DNA of 64,000 nucleotides from an uncultured Planctomycetota bacterium (lineage in GTDB: Bacteria; Planctomycetota; Planctomycetia; Gemmatales; HRBIN36), in contig CALFAY010000026.1 of NCBI GenBank assembly GCA_937944855.1, positions 53,407 through 117,406 on the forward strand, read 5' to 3'. Below are positions 36,614 through 47,633 of the stretch, in pieces (the stretch's first letter is position 1; each line of letters begins with the position of its first letter). The notes below the pieces were generated by a model. It was not told the origin of the DNA and did no database searches. It saw only the letters and a list, made by a program, of their open reading frames with translations. The translations under genes and the position numbers were made by a program.

Positions 36614-36913
36614 TCACTCCAGGGGAGTGAGCGGCTCCCGTTCCCACCCATTGTACTCGTAGCCGCGCGGCCGGAAGAAGATGATCGCCGTCAGCCACAG
36701 TCCGACGGCGCTGATGACGCTGACCTTTCGCAGCAGGTCGTCATGGGCGAACAACCAGGCAGCCCGGTCGAGCCAATCGGGACCGGGAGCGACGCTGCAA
36801 TGCGGCATGGCCAGGACCAGTCCGCCCAGTCCGGCAGCGCTCAGGATGGTCAGACGATACAGCCAACGGCGCATCCAGCGGCCGACAGGACTGGGCAGAG
36901 GTCGGCGGTACAT
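36614..36913 (-). CDS. Small two-helix membrane protein
   Basis: This 99-residue protein has two hydrophobic segments (LYRLTILSAAGLGGLVLAM and VSVISAVGLWLTAIIFF) and a C-terminal basic tail. No family is recognised. It starts at an ATG at 36913; the longer open frame upstream overlaps the end of the enolase gene region and is unlikely. It lies 94 bases downstream of eno on the same strand. Confidence 0.6.
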   Translation of the reverse strand: MYRRPLPSPVGRWMRRWLYRLTILSAAGLGGLVLAMPHCSVAPGPDWLDRAAWLFAHDDLLRKVSVISAVGLWLTAIIFFRPRGYEYNGWEREPLTPLE

Positions 36914-37007
36914 GGCGAACGTCCCGTCCGGCGTGGATCTGGCGTCTGCGGAACCGCCCGACGCGGGACGCCGCCGCGCCGGGGAGGGTCGGGTTGTCAG
37001 GCCCTGC

Positions 37008-38360
<1,353 letters not shown>

Positions 38361-38458
38361 TCAACGTCAACGAAAAAAATCGGCGACGGGAAGCGCCTGG
38401 ATCGACAGCGAATGGTAAAAGACGGGAACTTTATCGGCCCGAGGGTTCCGACGGAATC

Positions 38459-39736
38459 TCAGAAACGGATTTCGCAGCCGAGACTGATTCCCTGAATCCA
38501 GAAGGAGCTTTCACGCCACTGCACCTGGGGCCGATCCGGACCGTCCATCATGACCGCGGCGAGCGGCACCTGGGCCGGGTTCAATGTCAGATCGATCTGG
38601 TCCCCAGCCCGCAAGACCTCCGCCCAATACAGAATCGAGTAGCCGACGTAAAGTGTATAGCGGTGCCACAGCGTGCAGCCGAGTCGGGCCGTCAGTTCCG
38701 GAACGACCGCGAATTTCCAGCGGTCCCGTATCCCGGCATTCGACGGCAGGGCCAGCAAGCCGCCGTTGTACGCCTCCGGTGCTTCGGTCGGCGAATCAAC
38801 GATGGTGTAGCCGCGGATGTCGATCTGCTGTTCCATGCCTCCGAACGACACGCGGCCTGCCAGCGAGGCAAACCACGGCCCTTGCAATACCTTGAACTGC
38901 ACGCCGGCATGGGCACCGACGAGCCGGTTGCGGGTCACGAATTCGTCTTCCCGATAAACCCGGCTGCCGCCCAGGAACACGGCGGCCCGGTCGATCTTGC
39001 TCGATTCGAGGATGCGGAGTTCCTCTTGAAGCTCCAGGAACCGGAAACCGCCCACCAGATCGAGACGCCAGCCCGGACCGTGCCGGTGATTGACCAGGAC
39101 GCTGAACTCGGCCCCTTGGAACCAAGTCGAATAGGCGGTGTCCACGAACAGGATGCGCAAGTCCGGGAACAGGATCCGGGTACTGCTCGGCAAGCCGGTC
39201 TGGGCGTCGTCGAAGGGACGGGCCAGGATCGGCGTCATCGGCCGCACCGCCGCTCCCACCGGCAGATGCACGGTGCGTTCCCCGGCCAACTGATAGCCGC
39301 CTTCGATGCCAAGCGTCTGATCGTAGTCGAGCCATAATCCGGCGGCGAACCGACCGCCGGAGCGGTAGTCGTGGTCAATGTCGGTTGCCCCGGCCAGAAC
39401 GACGGTATCGGGCTGCCCCAGGATCCCCGTCGTGCCGGGCGGACCGCCCGTCACCAGCGGCGGAAGGCGAGCCTCCTTGTTTCGCCACAGGACGTAGTCC
39501 GCTTCCAGCCAGATGTTCCGCGGGGCATTACTGGACGCCACATAAGGGTAAATCCACTCCCACTGCAGCGCCACGGGAGACGGAGGTGCAACGGTCGAGA
39601 CATCGGAGGTCGGAACGACATGGGCGATGGCTCCCGGGCTTTCAACCGGGTTGGAAGGGTACGGTGCGTTCTCCTCCGCCGAAGCGACGAGGACGACCGT
39701 CAGCAGCAGCGGACTCGCCCAGAACTGGCCGCGCAT
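38459..39736 (-). CDS. BBP7 family outer-membrane beta-barrel protein
   Basis: This 425-residue protein has a signal peptide (ASPLLLTVVLVASAE). The BBP7 hallmark follows (IWLEADYVLWRNKEARLPPLVTG, then GTTGILGQPDTVVL), with a series of beta-strands with alternating hydrophobic residues and a C-terminal aromatic residue (GISLGCEIRF). The family is greatly expanded in planctomycetes and thought to sit in the outer membrane as a pore or adhesin. GAGGGAG precedes the ATG. The gene stands alone between eno and ybjN-like. Confidence 0.9.
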   Translation of the reverse strand: MRGQFWASPLLLTVVLVASAEENAPYPSNPVESPGAIAHVVPTSDVSTVAPPSPVALQWEWIYPYVASSNAPRNIWLEADYVLWRNKEARLPPLVTGGPPGTTGILGQPDTVVLAGATDIDHDYRSGGRFAAGLWLDYDQTLGIEGGYQLAGERTVHLPVGAAVRPMTPILARPFDDAQTGLPSSTRILFPDLRILFVDTAYSTWFQGAEFSVLVNHRHGPGWRLDLVGGFRFLELQEELRILESSKIDRAAVFLGGSRVYREDEFVTRNRLVGAHAGVQFKVLQGPWFASLAGRVSFGGMEQQIDIRGYTIVDSPTEAPEAYNGGLLALPSNAGIRDRWKFAVVPELTARLGCTLWHRYTLYVGYSILYWAEVLRAGDQIDLTLNPAQVPLAAVMMDGPDRPQVQWRESSFWIQGISLGCEIRF

Positions 39737-39902
39737 ACCGCTCCCTCAGAGAAACCTGTCTCCACCACTATCGGCCTGCGCTGGACGATTCCTGAAATGC
39801 GAGTTTTGACGGAAGGGCTTGGCAGATAAAGCGGACGATCCGGACAGGTTCGGCAGACCGGGCAAACGGCAGCGATCAGCCCGAAGCAGCAGTTCAGAGC
39901 AA

Positions 39903-40490
39903 TCAGAAACGTCTGTCCTCGTCAGGATCGTCGAAGTCCAGATCGTCTTCCAACAGCTTGCTAAAGTCGGGCCGGCTTGGTTTATCGCCCAACGGCTCGC
40001 TTTCGACCTCCTCTTCGAGAAACTGCTTCATCAGCAGTTCGCTTTCGATGGCCTCCACAGCCGCGGCCGGAGCGACGTTGCCGTACAATACGCGCATCAG
40101 ACCGGGCAGGTACTGATCCATCGTCGTCAGATTGCTTTTGAGCAGGTTCTCGATCATGGTCGGGGTCAGTTCGCCGCCCTCGACGTCGATGCTGGTCTTG
40201 AACCGCACTTCGCCGTCCCGGTAGTCCATCTCGAAGTTGCCCAGCGGCAGGCCGTAATTGGCGCGGGTCAGAAACTCGCTGACCGCTCCACGAGACTCTT
40301 CCGGCACGATCACGGGAGCGATGGAGTAGAAGCGGACGAAGCCCTTGTCCTCGTCCACGATGCACAGACATTGCCACAAGTTGTTCCGGCCCTGGAAACC
40401 GAAGTGCAAGGCCACGTCTTCCTGGGCGACGCCGAAATGCCAGCCGTCCTCGGTCAGATAATCCACGACGGCGTTGTAGAGTTGTCCCAT
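39903..40490 (-). CDS. YbjN domain protein
   Basis: This 195-residue soluble protein carries a YbjN-type alpha/beta domain (DYLTEDGWHFGVAQEDVALHF, then FLTRANYGLPLGNFEMDYRDGEVRFKTSI). Its acidic C-terminal tail ends in DFDDPDEDRRF. YbjN-like proteins bind type III secretion chaperone-like partners in some bacteria; here the function is unknown. The ribosome site is weak (GGGGAACC). Confidence 0.85.
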   Translation of the reverse strand: MGQLYNAVVDYLTEDGWHFGVAQEDVALHFGFQGRNNLWQCLCIVDEDKGFVRFYSIAPVIVPEESRGAVSEFLTRANYGLPLGNFEMDYRDGEVRFKTSIDVEGGELTPTMIENLLKSNLTTMDQYLPGLMRVLYGNVAPAAAVEAIESELLMKQFLEEEVESEPLGDKPSRPDFSKLLEDDLDFDDPDEDRRF

Positions 40491-40617
40491 GAGCAGGTTC
40501 CCCGATGAGTCATCGGTTTGATGCAGCTACCCGCACCCCCTATCCACGATCATACCGTCCCGGGACAGCGCATGGCAGTAGCTGCGCCATTTTCTCTGAA
40601 TCGGCTTCAGTCTGCGG

Positions 40618-42168
40618 CTACTCCCATTCGATGGTGGCGGGAGGCTTGCTGCTGATGTCGTACACCACCCGGTTGACGCCGCGGACTTCGTTGATGATCC
40701 GCGTGGACACTTGGGCGAGGAAGTCGTGGGGCAGCGGCGCCCAGTCGGCGGTCATGAAGTCCTCGGTCTGGACGGCTCGCAGGGCGATGACGTTTTCATA
40801 GGTCCGTCCGTCGCCCATGACGCCGACCGACTGCACCGGCAACAGCACGGCGAAGGCCTGGGCGGTCCGGCGATACCAGTTGCACTTTTTGAGTTCCTCC
40901 AGAAAGATCGCGTCCGCTTGCCGCAGGATGTCGAGCCGCTCCCGCGTGACCGGTCCCAGGCACCGGACGGCCAGCCCCGGACCCGGAAACGGATGCCGCC
41001 AGACGATCTGTTCCGGCAAGCCGAGCTGTTGACCCAGCCGCCGCACCTCGTCCTTGAACAGGTTCTTGAGCGGCTCGATCAATTCAAAACCCAGTTCCTC
41101 GGGCAGCCCGCCGACGTTGTGATGCGTCTTGATGTTGTGGGCCGGTCCATCCGGCGCGCCGCCGCTCTCGATCACGTCGGGATACAGCGTGCCTTGAGCG
41201 AGAAATCTGGCACCGGCGATGTGTTCCGCCTCGGCTTTGAAGACCTCGATGAAGACGTGGCCGATGCGGCGGCGTTTCTCCTGCGGATCGCTGACCCCGG
41301 CCAGGGCGTGGAGAAAACGGTCCTGAGCGTCCACGACATGCAGATCGGCATGGAAATGGTCTTGAAACGTGCGCCGTACCGCATCGGTTTCGTTCCTCCG
41401 CAACAACCCGTTGTCCACGAAGATGCAGGCCACTTGCGGCCCCACGGCCTTCAGCAGCAGCGCTGCCGTCACCGAGGAATCTACACCCCCCGACAGTCCG
41501 CAAATCACCCGATGCGGCCCGATCTTATCCCGAAGCTCAGCGACCGTGCTTTCGATGAACGATTCCATCCGCCACAGGCCCTGACAGCCGCACACGTCGT
41601 ACACGAAGTTGCGGAGCATGACCCAGCCGTGTTCCGTGTGGCTGACTTCAGGATGGAACTGGAGGCCGAACCAGGGTCGGCTGCGATGGCGAATGGCCGC
41701 GGCCGGGCAGGTATCCGTGCTGGCCAGGATCTCGAAATCCGGCGGCAGCGTTTCGACTTGGTCCCCGTGGCTCATCCACACCACGGACTCGCGGGGCACG
41801 CCGCGGAGGATCACGTCAGGATCGTGAATCCGCAGCGTCTTGCGGCCGAACTCCCGGGCCGAGCCGGGCTGCACACGTCCTCCCCGCAAGTGGCAGAGCA
41901 GTTGCAGACCGTAGCACAAACCGAGAATCGGAATGTCCAGATCGAACAGGGCCGGATCGCACTGCGGCGCGCCCGGCTCATAGACGCTGTTGGGTCCGCC
42001 GGAGAAGATCAGTCCCTTCGGCTTCAGTTCCGCTACTCGGGAAGCGGGCAGGTCGTGACGGACGATCTGGCAGAACACCTGCGCTTCCCGCACTCGCCGG
42101 GCGATCAGCTGGGCGTACTGCGAACCGAAATCGAAAATCAGGATGCTTTCGCTCGGAACGGTCGTCAT
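40618..42168 (-). CDS. guaA: GMP synthase (glutamine-hydrolysing)
   Basis: This 516-residue enzyme has an N-terminal class I glutamine amidotransferase domain (Cys85 in GLCYGLQLL, later the His/Glu pair in [11 protein letters not shown]). The ATP-pyrophosphatase domain has the PP-loop [15 protein letters not shown], and the dimerisation domain ends KPPATIEWE. It converts XMP to GMP in purine synthesis. The ATG at 42168 gives [15 protein letters not shown]; a GTG at 42180 would add four residues. Order and length are normal. Confidence 0.97.
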   Translation of the reverse strand: MTTVPSESILIFDFGSQYAQLIARRVREAQVFCQIVRHDLPASRVAELKPKGLIFSGGPNSVYEPGAPQCDPALFDLDIPILGLCYGLQLLCHLRGGRVQPGSAREFGRKTLRIHDPDVILRGVPRESVVWMSHGDQVETLPPDFEILASTDTCPAAAIRHRSRPWFGLQFHPEVSHTEHGWVMLRNFVYDVCGCQGLWRMESFIESTVAELRDKIGPHRVICGLSGGVDSSVTAALLLKAVGPQVACIFVDNGLLRRNETDAVRRTFQDHFHADLHVVDAQDRFLHALAGVSDPQEKRRRIGHVFIEVFKAEAEHIAGARFLAQGTLYPDVIESGGAPDGPAHNIKTHHNVGGLPEELGFELIEPLKNLFKDEVRRLGQQLGLPEQIVWRHPFPGPGLAVRCLGPVTRERLDILRQADAIFLEELKKCNWYRRTAQAFAVLLPVQSVGVMGDGRTYENVIALRAVQTEDFMTADWAPLPHDFLAQVSTRIINEVRGVNRVVYDISSKPPATIEWE

Positions 42169-42337
42169 GACTCGGTTCACCAGGTTCCACGAGCACCCTC
42201 CGCGCGGGACGGATTTCCCCCTGCAAGAGGGAACACATTATCCTAGGCGAAAGCGACGGCCTTGGAACAGACTTCGTTTTTCCATTCGCCGGAAAGGCTC
42301 CCGAATAGTTCTCGGCGGGAAACGCCGGGCCGAAGTC

Positions 42338-44008
42338 TCACCGCACCTGGGGCGGATAGATGTTGGTGCTCTCCTCTTCCCGCAGCGGCCCCGCGGACAA
42401 TTGATCGGCTGTCATCTCGACGCGGAAGCGCACGTCGCCCGCCCTCAAGGCACGGACATAGACGCGGTAGATCGTGTCCTTCATGGGCGGAAGGTTGAGC
42501 GGTTCGAAGACGATCTTGCCGTCTTCCTTTGTGTGGTCGGTCGGACCCTGGACGCGGGAGACGGCCAGTTCCGGCGGCACGAAAGCGGTGATGCGGATGT
42601 TAGTCGTCGGCGCGCTGCCCTGATTACGGATGATGATGTTGTACTGCGTATCGCCGCCGACCTCGACCGGGTCCTCCAGGTCCACCACCTCCAGCAGCAG
42701 ACCGGCCTCGCCGACGATCACGGTGGCCGCATCGGCAGTCACCCGAAGGCCGCGATCCGCCCGTGCCTCGGCCAGGATCACGACCCTGCCGGCGGTCGTC
42801 GGCCGCAGCTTCAGTTCCAGCGTCTCCTTCGCGCCCGGTTGCAACGTGCCTAGTTGCCATTCGACCTGCGAACCGACCTGCCGGCCGCCGTCGCTGGCGC
42901 TGACCAGGCCGGTCCCCGCCGGGATCGGGGCCGTCACGACAACATTCCTCAGCGGCGTGCCTCCGGTGTTGCTCACCGTCAGTTCCGCGGCCAGGGAACG
43001 TCCAAAGGACATTTCGCTGGGGGCCGAAATCCGCAGGTCCAGCGTCGGTTCGCTCACGACGACGACCGATTGCACCTCGTCCCGCAGTCCGCCGTCGGCG
43101 GTGACGGTGGCCCGATTCACGAACCGCCCCGGTCGCCGGGCGATGACCTCATAGGTGAATTGTCGGCTCTCACCGACGCCAAGCGTGTCGAGGGGAAAGC
43201 TCAGCACCCTGCGGCCATCCCGGGTTTCGAGTCCCTCGGGCAATTCGTCCATAATCACGATATTGCCGACGGGTACCGTTCCCGTGTTGGTGACGCTCAG
43301 GCGGTAGGTCATGGCTTCCCCTGTCTGGGCTTCGCCCGGCCCCGATTTTTGCAATCGCAGGGCGGAACGGGCCAGTTGCGTCCTGACGCGGACGCCATGT
43401 TCAAACTGGACGCGGGCAGCTAGGTCCACCTCGTCGCCGCCGGTCGGAACGAGGATCAGTTGGATGTCATGCCGACTGCCCGGCTGCATGGTGCCCAACT
43501 CCCAGGTCAACTCCCGGCCCAGGACCATCGCCGCCGGCACGCTGCGGACATAGCGGACGTTGTCCGGCAATCGGCAACGAACCAGCACATGATGAGCGGC
43601 CGCCTCCGAGCGGTTGGCAGCCGTGATGCGGTATGCGAGGTCCTGGCCAACCGCCGACTGGTTCGGGACCTCGACGCGGATACTGACCGCTGGTGTCGGA
43701 AGTTCGAGATCGTCCGGCGGTGCCTGCGGCGGGACCGGCGCGGGGGTCGGCGGAGGCATTTCGGGGACCCCGGGCGGACTCGGCTCCGGGAAACACGGCG
43801 GCATGACCGGACTGATCGAGAGCGGCGCCGACAACAGAGGCTCGATGCTGTAGGTGGTGTACGGAAACTTCTTTTTGCAGTGACATACCGGCGTCACCGA
43901 GACTCCATTCTCTTTTGGCTTGGAGCCGCTCGGCACGTCCTGACCGAAAAGCTGAACCGTCCAGGCGTAGGACATCATCAAAGCCAGGCAGAGTCGGGCA
44001 ACAGTCAT
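42338..44008 (-). CDS. Exported DUF11-repeat protein
   Basis: This 556-residue protein has a signal peptide (ARLCLALMMSYAWTVQLFG), a Pro-rich linker (about 65-100) and four or five Ig-like DUF11 repeats. Repeat edges read VPNQSAVGQDLAYRITAANR, GPGEAQTGEAMTYRLSVTN, EMSFGRSLAAELTVSNTG and EVGGDTQYNIIIRNQG. The family occurs in cell-surface proteins and is common in planctomycetes. GAAAGGG precedes the ATG. No C-terminal sorting signal is seen, so attachment to the wall is uncertain. Confidence 0.88.
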   Translation of the reverse strand: MTVARLCLALMMSYAWTVQLFGQDVPSGSKPKENGVSVTPVCHCKKKFPYTTYSIEPLLSAPLSISPVMPPCFPEPSPPGVPEMPPPTPAPVPPQAPPDDLELPTPAVSIRVEVPNQSAVGQDLAYRITAANRSEAAAHHVLVRCRLPDNVRYVRSVPAAMVLGRELTWELGTMQPGSRHDIQLILVPTGGDEVDLAARVQFEHGVRVRTQLARSALRLQKSGPGEAQTGEAMTYRLSVTNTGTVPVGNIVIMDELPEGLETRDGRRVLSFPLDTLGVGESRQFTYEVIARRPGRFVNRATVTADGGLRDEVQSVVVVSEPTLDLRISAPSEMSFGRSLAAELTVSNTGGTPLRNVVVTAPIPAGTGLVSASDGGRQVGSQVEWQLGTLQPGAKETLELKLRPTTAGRVVILAEARADRGLRVTADAATVIVGEAGLLLEVVDLEDPVEVGGDTQYNIIIRNQGSAPTTNIRITAFVPPELAVSRVQGPTDHTKEDGKIVFEPLNLPPMKDTIYRVYVRALRAGDVRFRVEMTADQLSAGPLREEESTNIYPPQVR

Positions 44009-44383
44009 GGGTCAGCCCTTTCGGCTTCGGAAAAACCGGTTTGGTTTCTCCATTTTCCCGAATCTCCCCGGGGCTGTCTGCGGTCCTCGCCCGGCCTGGG
44101 GTATGGAGTGCCGGCTACGGACCGTCACCGTCGGTAACGCCGTCATTCCCGGAACTCGGACCTGCCGCGGCCTCGCCCGACCGACCGTTGGACCCCAGAA
44201 CCCCTCCCGGTTCCGTGGCCAGTTGGTAAAACCGCTTAGGTTTCCGAGGCCGGACGCCAGAGAGAAAAGCAGCCGAGCCATGGGCTAGAGGCCGACAGAG
44301 CGATCAGCGAAATCACGGCCCGACGCGATTGGCCGAGGCCTTGGAACGACTATAGATTGAATAAAGACTGTACCGGGCTGGCC
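44009..44383. other. Intergenic region before tRNA-Lys
   Basis: These 375 bases lie between the DUF11 gene start and the tRNA. They contain the promoter candidate for the tRNA near 44329-44356; no gene is convincing. Confidence 0.5.
44329..44356 (+). promoter_or_regulatory. Promoter candidate for tRNA-Lys
   Basis: TTGGCC at 44329-44334 and TATAGA at 44351-44356 are 16 bases apart, which places transcription start near 44363, about 20 bases before the tRNA. The -10 is good, the -35 only fair. Confidence 0.35.
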
Positions 44384-44456
44384 GGGGGCGTAGCTCAGCT
44401 GGCAGAGCAGCGGACTTTTAATCCGGAGGTCGTGGGTTCGAGTCCCACCGCCCCCA
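44384..44456 (+). tRNA. tRNA-Lys (anticodon TTT)
   Basis: The 73-base cloverleaf is complete. The acceptor stem GGGGGCG (44384-44390) pairs with CGCCCCC (44449-44455), the D arm is GCTCAGCTGGCAGAGC, and the anticodon loop CTTTTAA has TTT at 44417-44419. The T arm contains GTTCGAGTC, and A at 44456 is the discriminator. The 3-prime CCA is not encoded. The anticodon stem has a G-G opposition at its first pair (27-43), where G-U is usual for this tRNA. Confidence 0.97.
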
Positions 44457-44897
44457 GTGTACCCATGCTCACATTACGGCAGGCAACGGTACCGCCGGGA
44501 AAAACTCGGCAGGTGTGCAAGGCTATGGCCGCATAATTCCATATTTTGTCCATATCTTGTGTCTAGAGGCTTCCACCGTAGTTGCGGGTCGCTCTCTGAA
44601 TCGTGCTGGACACCGTGTCGGCGTGGATGGTGGGCGAGGTGAGCGGGCTATCTCTCCCCGCGCGGGCCTGGGTCGGCGTTCTCTCACTGACCGTGATTCG
44701 CCTGCTGGCCGTCTGTCGTGGTATTCGGCACGCAAGTGGTGGAGGCGATAGCAGACCTACAGCCCGAACCCGGCAGGTGGGGCACGGCACCACAGAGCTG
44801 TCCCCGCTGCTGAAGGGATTCGTTCCGCACCAAAGTCGGTGAATTGATCTGCGAATGGACATCCCGTAGCAAGAGCAAGCGAAAGGAGGGTCGTCAG
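44457..44897. other. Sparse region after tRNA-Lys
   Basis: No convincing gene in 441 bases. Short frames here lack ribosome sites and family features. A ribosome site at its end belongs to the small membrane protein that follows. Confidence 0.5.
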
Positions 44898-45113
44898 ATG
44901 CCGCGGTTGGAGGGGCTGGGGTTTTTGTGCCTGATCGGCTGTCCGGTGGCAGTCGCCTTGTCGCTGACGCTGCTTACTGGCACCTTGCAGGCTATCGGGT
45001 GCGGGGTGGGGGTGATGCTCGGCATTCTTGCCGGCGGATTGTACGCGGCGTCGGTCACGCTGCGGCCGCAACCGGAGGCCGAAGCGGACGCCCCGACTGA
45101 CCGCGGGACGTGA
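44898..45113 (+). CDS. Small two-helix membrane protein
   Basis: This 71-residue protein has two transmembrane helices (FLCLIGCPVAVALSLTLLTG and IGCGVGVMLGILAGGLYAAS) and an acidic tail (AEADAPTDRG). GGAGGG lies about 7 bases before the ATG at 44898, which strongly supports this start over the longer frame from 44844. No family is recognised. It stands alone in the accessory stretch after tRNA-Lys. Confidence 0.6.
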   Translation: MPRLEGLGFLCLIGCPVAVALSLTLLTGTLQAIGCGVGVMLGILAGGLYAASVTLRPQPEAEADAPTDRGT

Positions 45114-45725
45114 TTATCTTTCTGCGACTTCATGCTCAGCTTGCCCCGCCGGGACGACCTAACTCTGGTTTCTTCCAAATAACTGGGCAAAGAAGTTGGA
45201 GCATGCCGAGCACCGTTGGCCTGACTGCGTTTCAGACTGACCGTCCAGAGCCTCTACTCACCCTAAGACAAACAGAACGAAAGTTCAGAAGTTCCGTTCG
45301 ATTTGTTGCTCGAATGGTATCTGTCGAATACTTTTACGTTTCCGAAAAGAATCGCGGAGTGTCATATCTGTAGCCATAACCGTGTAATCGTGCCGAAACA
45401 AGCCGTAGCAAACGTCTTTCCGTGAGGAAACGAGCCGGGAATATCTTAAGTTGCCGGAAGTGACGGACAACCAGGCTTCTACGCGTAACCGCTCAGTAGT
45501 CAGGCTTGGTCAGAGATCCGTTCTCTGCTGGTGATGAAACTCATCGGCGCACCGACGAGGTGTTTTGCACAGGATATGCGATCTGGTCCTGAAGGAGGTA
45601 AGGCCCGGTTTTGGCCTCGCGCCGTGGTGTTTGTCCGACTGTGGGAACTGCAAGCCGGTCGCAGCATCGACGTCTTTTAACATTATTAACCTGCGACTGC
45701 CCTTGCTGATAACTGGGAGGAGCCG
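45114..45725. other. AT-richer stretch without a clear gene
   Basis: These 612 bases have lower GC than the surroundings. A perfect ribosome-site-like GGAGG near 45594 is not followed by a start at a useful distance. No RNA or transposase is recognised. Confidence 0.5.
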
Positions 45726-46569
45726 ATGGTTTCACGCTTTCCCCTGGGGTCGCATACCTTAGTGTTCGCCGGCATTCTGGCATGTCTTCTGAAATCTGCG
45801 CCAATTGCGGAAGCTGGGCTTATGTACGGCCTGGGCGCGATACCCGGCCCTAACACTCGGCTTTTTCAGGTCAACAATTACAACACCCCGTCACCAAGTA
45901 TTACTATAATTGGGTCAACGGGTCGGCGACTTGGCGACATTGCACTGTCATCATCAGGAACGCTTTATGTTGTCGAAAATGTGGTTTCTGGCAATACCAA
46001 TATTTTTACTGCCAATCCCACGACCGCAGCTCTTTCTGACTCCGTGTTTTCCTTTGGTGCGTCCGGCATGAATTCATTGGCCTAGACACCAGGCGATGTA
46101 TTGTTTACCTATGGCTTTCTCTCCGGAAACGTATGGAGAATTGATTTAGTGTCCAATACGGCGTCCATCCTGACCACTCTGCCTTCTGTCGGAGGCGACA
46201 TTATACAAAAGTAATCCTGGGACAGGCGCTTATACTTTGCAAGGAACCATGAACTTAGGGGGACCATTTGCTAGTATTGCCATTGACTACACGGGTCAGA
46301 TGTATGCGACCACTGCTTTAGATAATTCTGCTGTTCTCCGTTACTACAGTGTTAACAAGAACAATGCTATGGCAACCCTGATTGCCGACTTTACCGGACT
46401 GGGCTTGGGCAGTTTTGGCCTGGGAGCCTCCGTGTTGCCTGTTCCAGAGCCGTCTTCTATCGCCCTCTTCGCTGTCGGCGGACTGGCGGCGCTGGTCGGT
46501 TTGAGTTGTCGTGTAACCCGCATGCCTCGGCTTTCCTCCTTGGTGGCAATGGAAAGCAATAAATCTTAA
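45726..46569 (+). pseudogene. Broken PEP-CTERM exported beta-propeller-like protein gene
   Basis: The gene starts at 45726 with GGGAGGAG upstream and a signal peptide ending PIAEAGLMYG. Repeats such as RRLGDIALSSSGTLYVVEN follow. Codon 120 is TAG (46083-46085). The same frame continues sensibly (GDVLFTYGFLSGNVWRIDLV) to about 46200, then the sense moves to the +1 frame: LYKSNPGTGAYTLQGTMN, continuing to a PEP-CTERM tail VPEPSSIALFAVGGLAALVG plus a basic end at 46569. So one nonsense mutation and one frameshift separate the signal peptide from its sorting tail. The intact protein would have been about 280 residues, surface-anchored by exosortase; no exosortase gene is in the window. Confidence 0.8.
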
Positions 46570-46589
46570 CCCCACGCAAGGGGGTTAAG
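46565..46589 (+). terminator. Hairpin overlapping the stop of the PEP-CTERM gene
   Basis: CTTAACCCC (46565-46573) and GGGGTTAAG (46581-46589) form a perfect 9-pair stem with a 7-base loop that includes the TAA stop. No T-run follows, so it is terminator-like at best. Confidence 0.45.
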
Positions 46590-47201
46590 CGTTGCGGGTT
46601 GTGTGATGATATTCACGGAATCCTCCAATCATTGGCTTGCAGACGCTGAAACAGGTCTGCCGGTGAGTCTTGGAGAATTAGGCGAAGCAGACTAGGAGTA
46701 CTCCAGTTCGTCGGTAGGCAGATGTGTTCTAAAGGAGCACAGATGAGGCTGGCGCCGTCCCCGGACCCCGGGATGGCTAGATCTGTTGCCGACAAGGCCG
46801 TGGCCATCATTCTCTTCAGTCGGCAAGACCGCCTTTCTCTCCCGTGGGAAAGAAGCTACAATGCTTCGATAGATGCCATTCCCATGCGGGAATCCAACTC
46901 ATGCGGGCCCGATTGGTTTTCCGTGACGTCAGGTCATTCCTTGCGGTCACAAACCAACTTTTTCATGGGGGCCGCAATCGCGGATTAGGGGCTGTCATCG
47001 CTGAAGCGTCCTCGGTCCAGAAGGGCTACCCGTGGTCAAGCCGAACAACCCGACCCGGCGAGTCGAGGCTACTGAAGTCCGGGCTGTGCTCGTCCAGGCT
47101 GGTGCTGCCCAAGTGCCGCCGTGAACCGCAAGGTTGGAACTTCGCCCGACGCTTCATGCTGTCAGGCTGGGGCGTTCCTTGACGACGGTGGAGAACGACC
47201 G
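46570..47201. other. Mostly non-coding stretch
   Basis: About 630 bases with only one weak gene candidate (46743-46988). A minus-strand frame at 46613-46810 ends in a protein-like stretch, LRLILQDSPADLFQRLQAND, and may be a gene remnant, but no family is recognised. Confidence 0.4.
46743..46988 (+). CDS. Doubtful small open frame
   Basis: An 81-residue frame whose ATG is preceded by AAAGGAG (46731-46737) at 5 bases. The product is without recognisable motif, and the codon choice is less biased to G/C at third positions than in real neighbours. It may be a young or decayed gene in an accessory region. Included only because of its ribosome site. Confidence 0.25.
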   Translation: MRLAPSPDPGMARSVADKAVAIILFSRQDRLSLPWERSYNASIDAIPMRESNSCGPDWFSVTSGHSLRSQTNFFMGAAIAD

Positions 47202-47573
47202 ATGGCCGACAACTCGTTCTACCGAGATGCCAGCGGGCGACTGACTTTCGAGATCTTCAACATCCCGGGCGAAAGCTATTCCGCAATTTGCAGCGATGTT
47301 GCAGGAGCCTTACAGCTTCGACGGACGGGGATGCCGATCACCGACTTTCTGAGCTTTCTGTCTCAGGACTACCGCCCTGGCTCGGAAGTCGTCGCCCTGG
47401 AGTGGGACAATTGGTCTGGGTTCATTGTCGTGGCCAAAACACCAGGGGCCAAGCCGCTCGTCGAGGCCATCGCTGAGTGGTTATTGAACAGCAAGTGGGC
47501 CAACGTTCCGAAGAATACTTATCACGGCGAGGCTCCGAATGAGGCTCCTGGCGGCGGGTCGGGGGATTCCTAG
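47202..47573 (+). CDS. Small soluble protein of unknown function
   Basis: This 123-residue protein starts MADNSFYRDASGRLTFEIFN with GGTGGAG upstream of the ATG at 47202. It is alpha/beta-like with FLSQDYRPGSEVVALEWDNW and VEAIAEWLLNSKW, and ends in a Gly/Ser-rich tail. No family is recognised; the compact fold and good codon use suggest it is real. It lies 60 bases before the beta-helix gene, perhaps in one unit. Confidence 0.6.
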   Translation: MADNSFYRDASGRLTFEIFNIPGESYSAICSDVAGALQLRRTGMPITDFLSFLSQDYRPGSEVVALEWDNWSGFIVVAKTPGAKPLVEAIAEWLLNSKWANVPKNTYHGEAPNEAPGGGSGDS

Positions 47574-47633
47574 CTGATCGAAGGGCTGCGGGCGGTTGAG
47601 AGGGTTCAGTTTTAGAATCAAAGGACGCTGCGA

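Noticed and set aside
40711..42246. 511-codon plus-strand frame across guaA
   Set aside because: Antisense shadow of GMP synthase; low-complexity Arg/Gln/His-rich product without motif.
45110..45373. 87-codon frame after the small membrane protein
   Set aside because: No ribosome site beyond the previous gene end, no motif, and composition like the surrounding non-coding DNA.
46083..46085. TAG in the PEP-CTERM gene as a programmed readthrough or selenocysteine-like site
   Set aside because: A second lesion (frameshift near 46200) in the same gene makes plain decay or error a better explanation.
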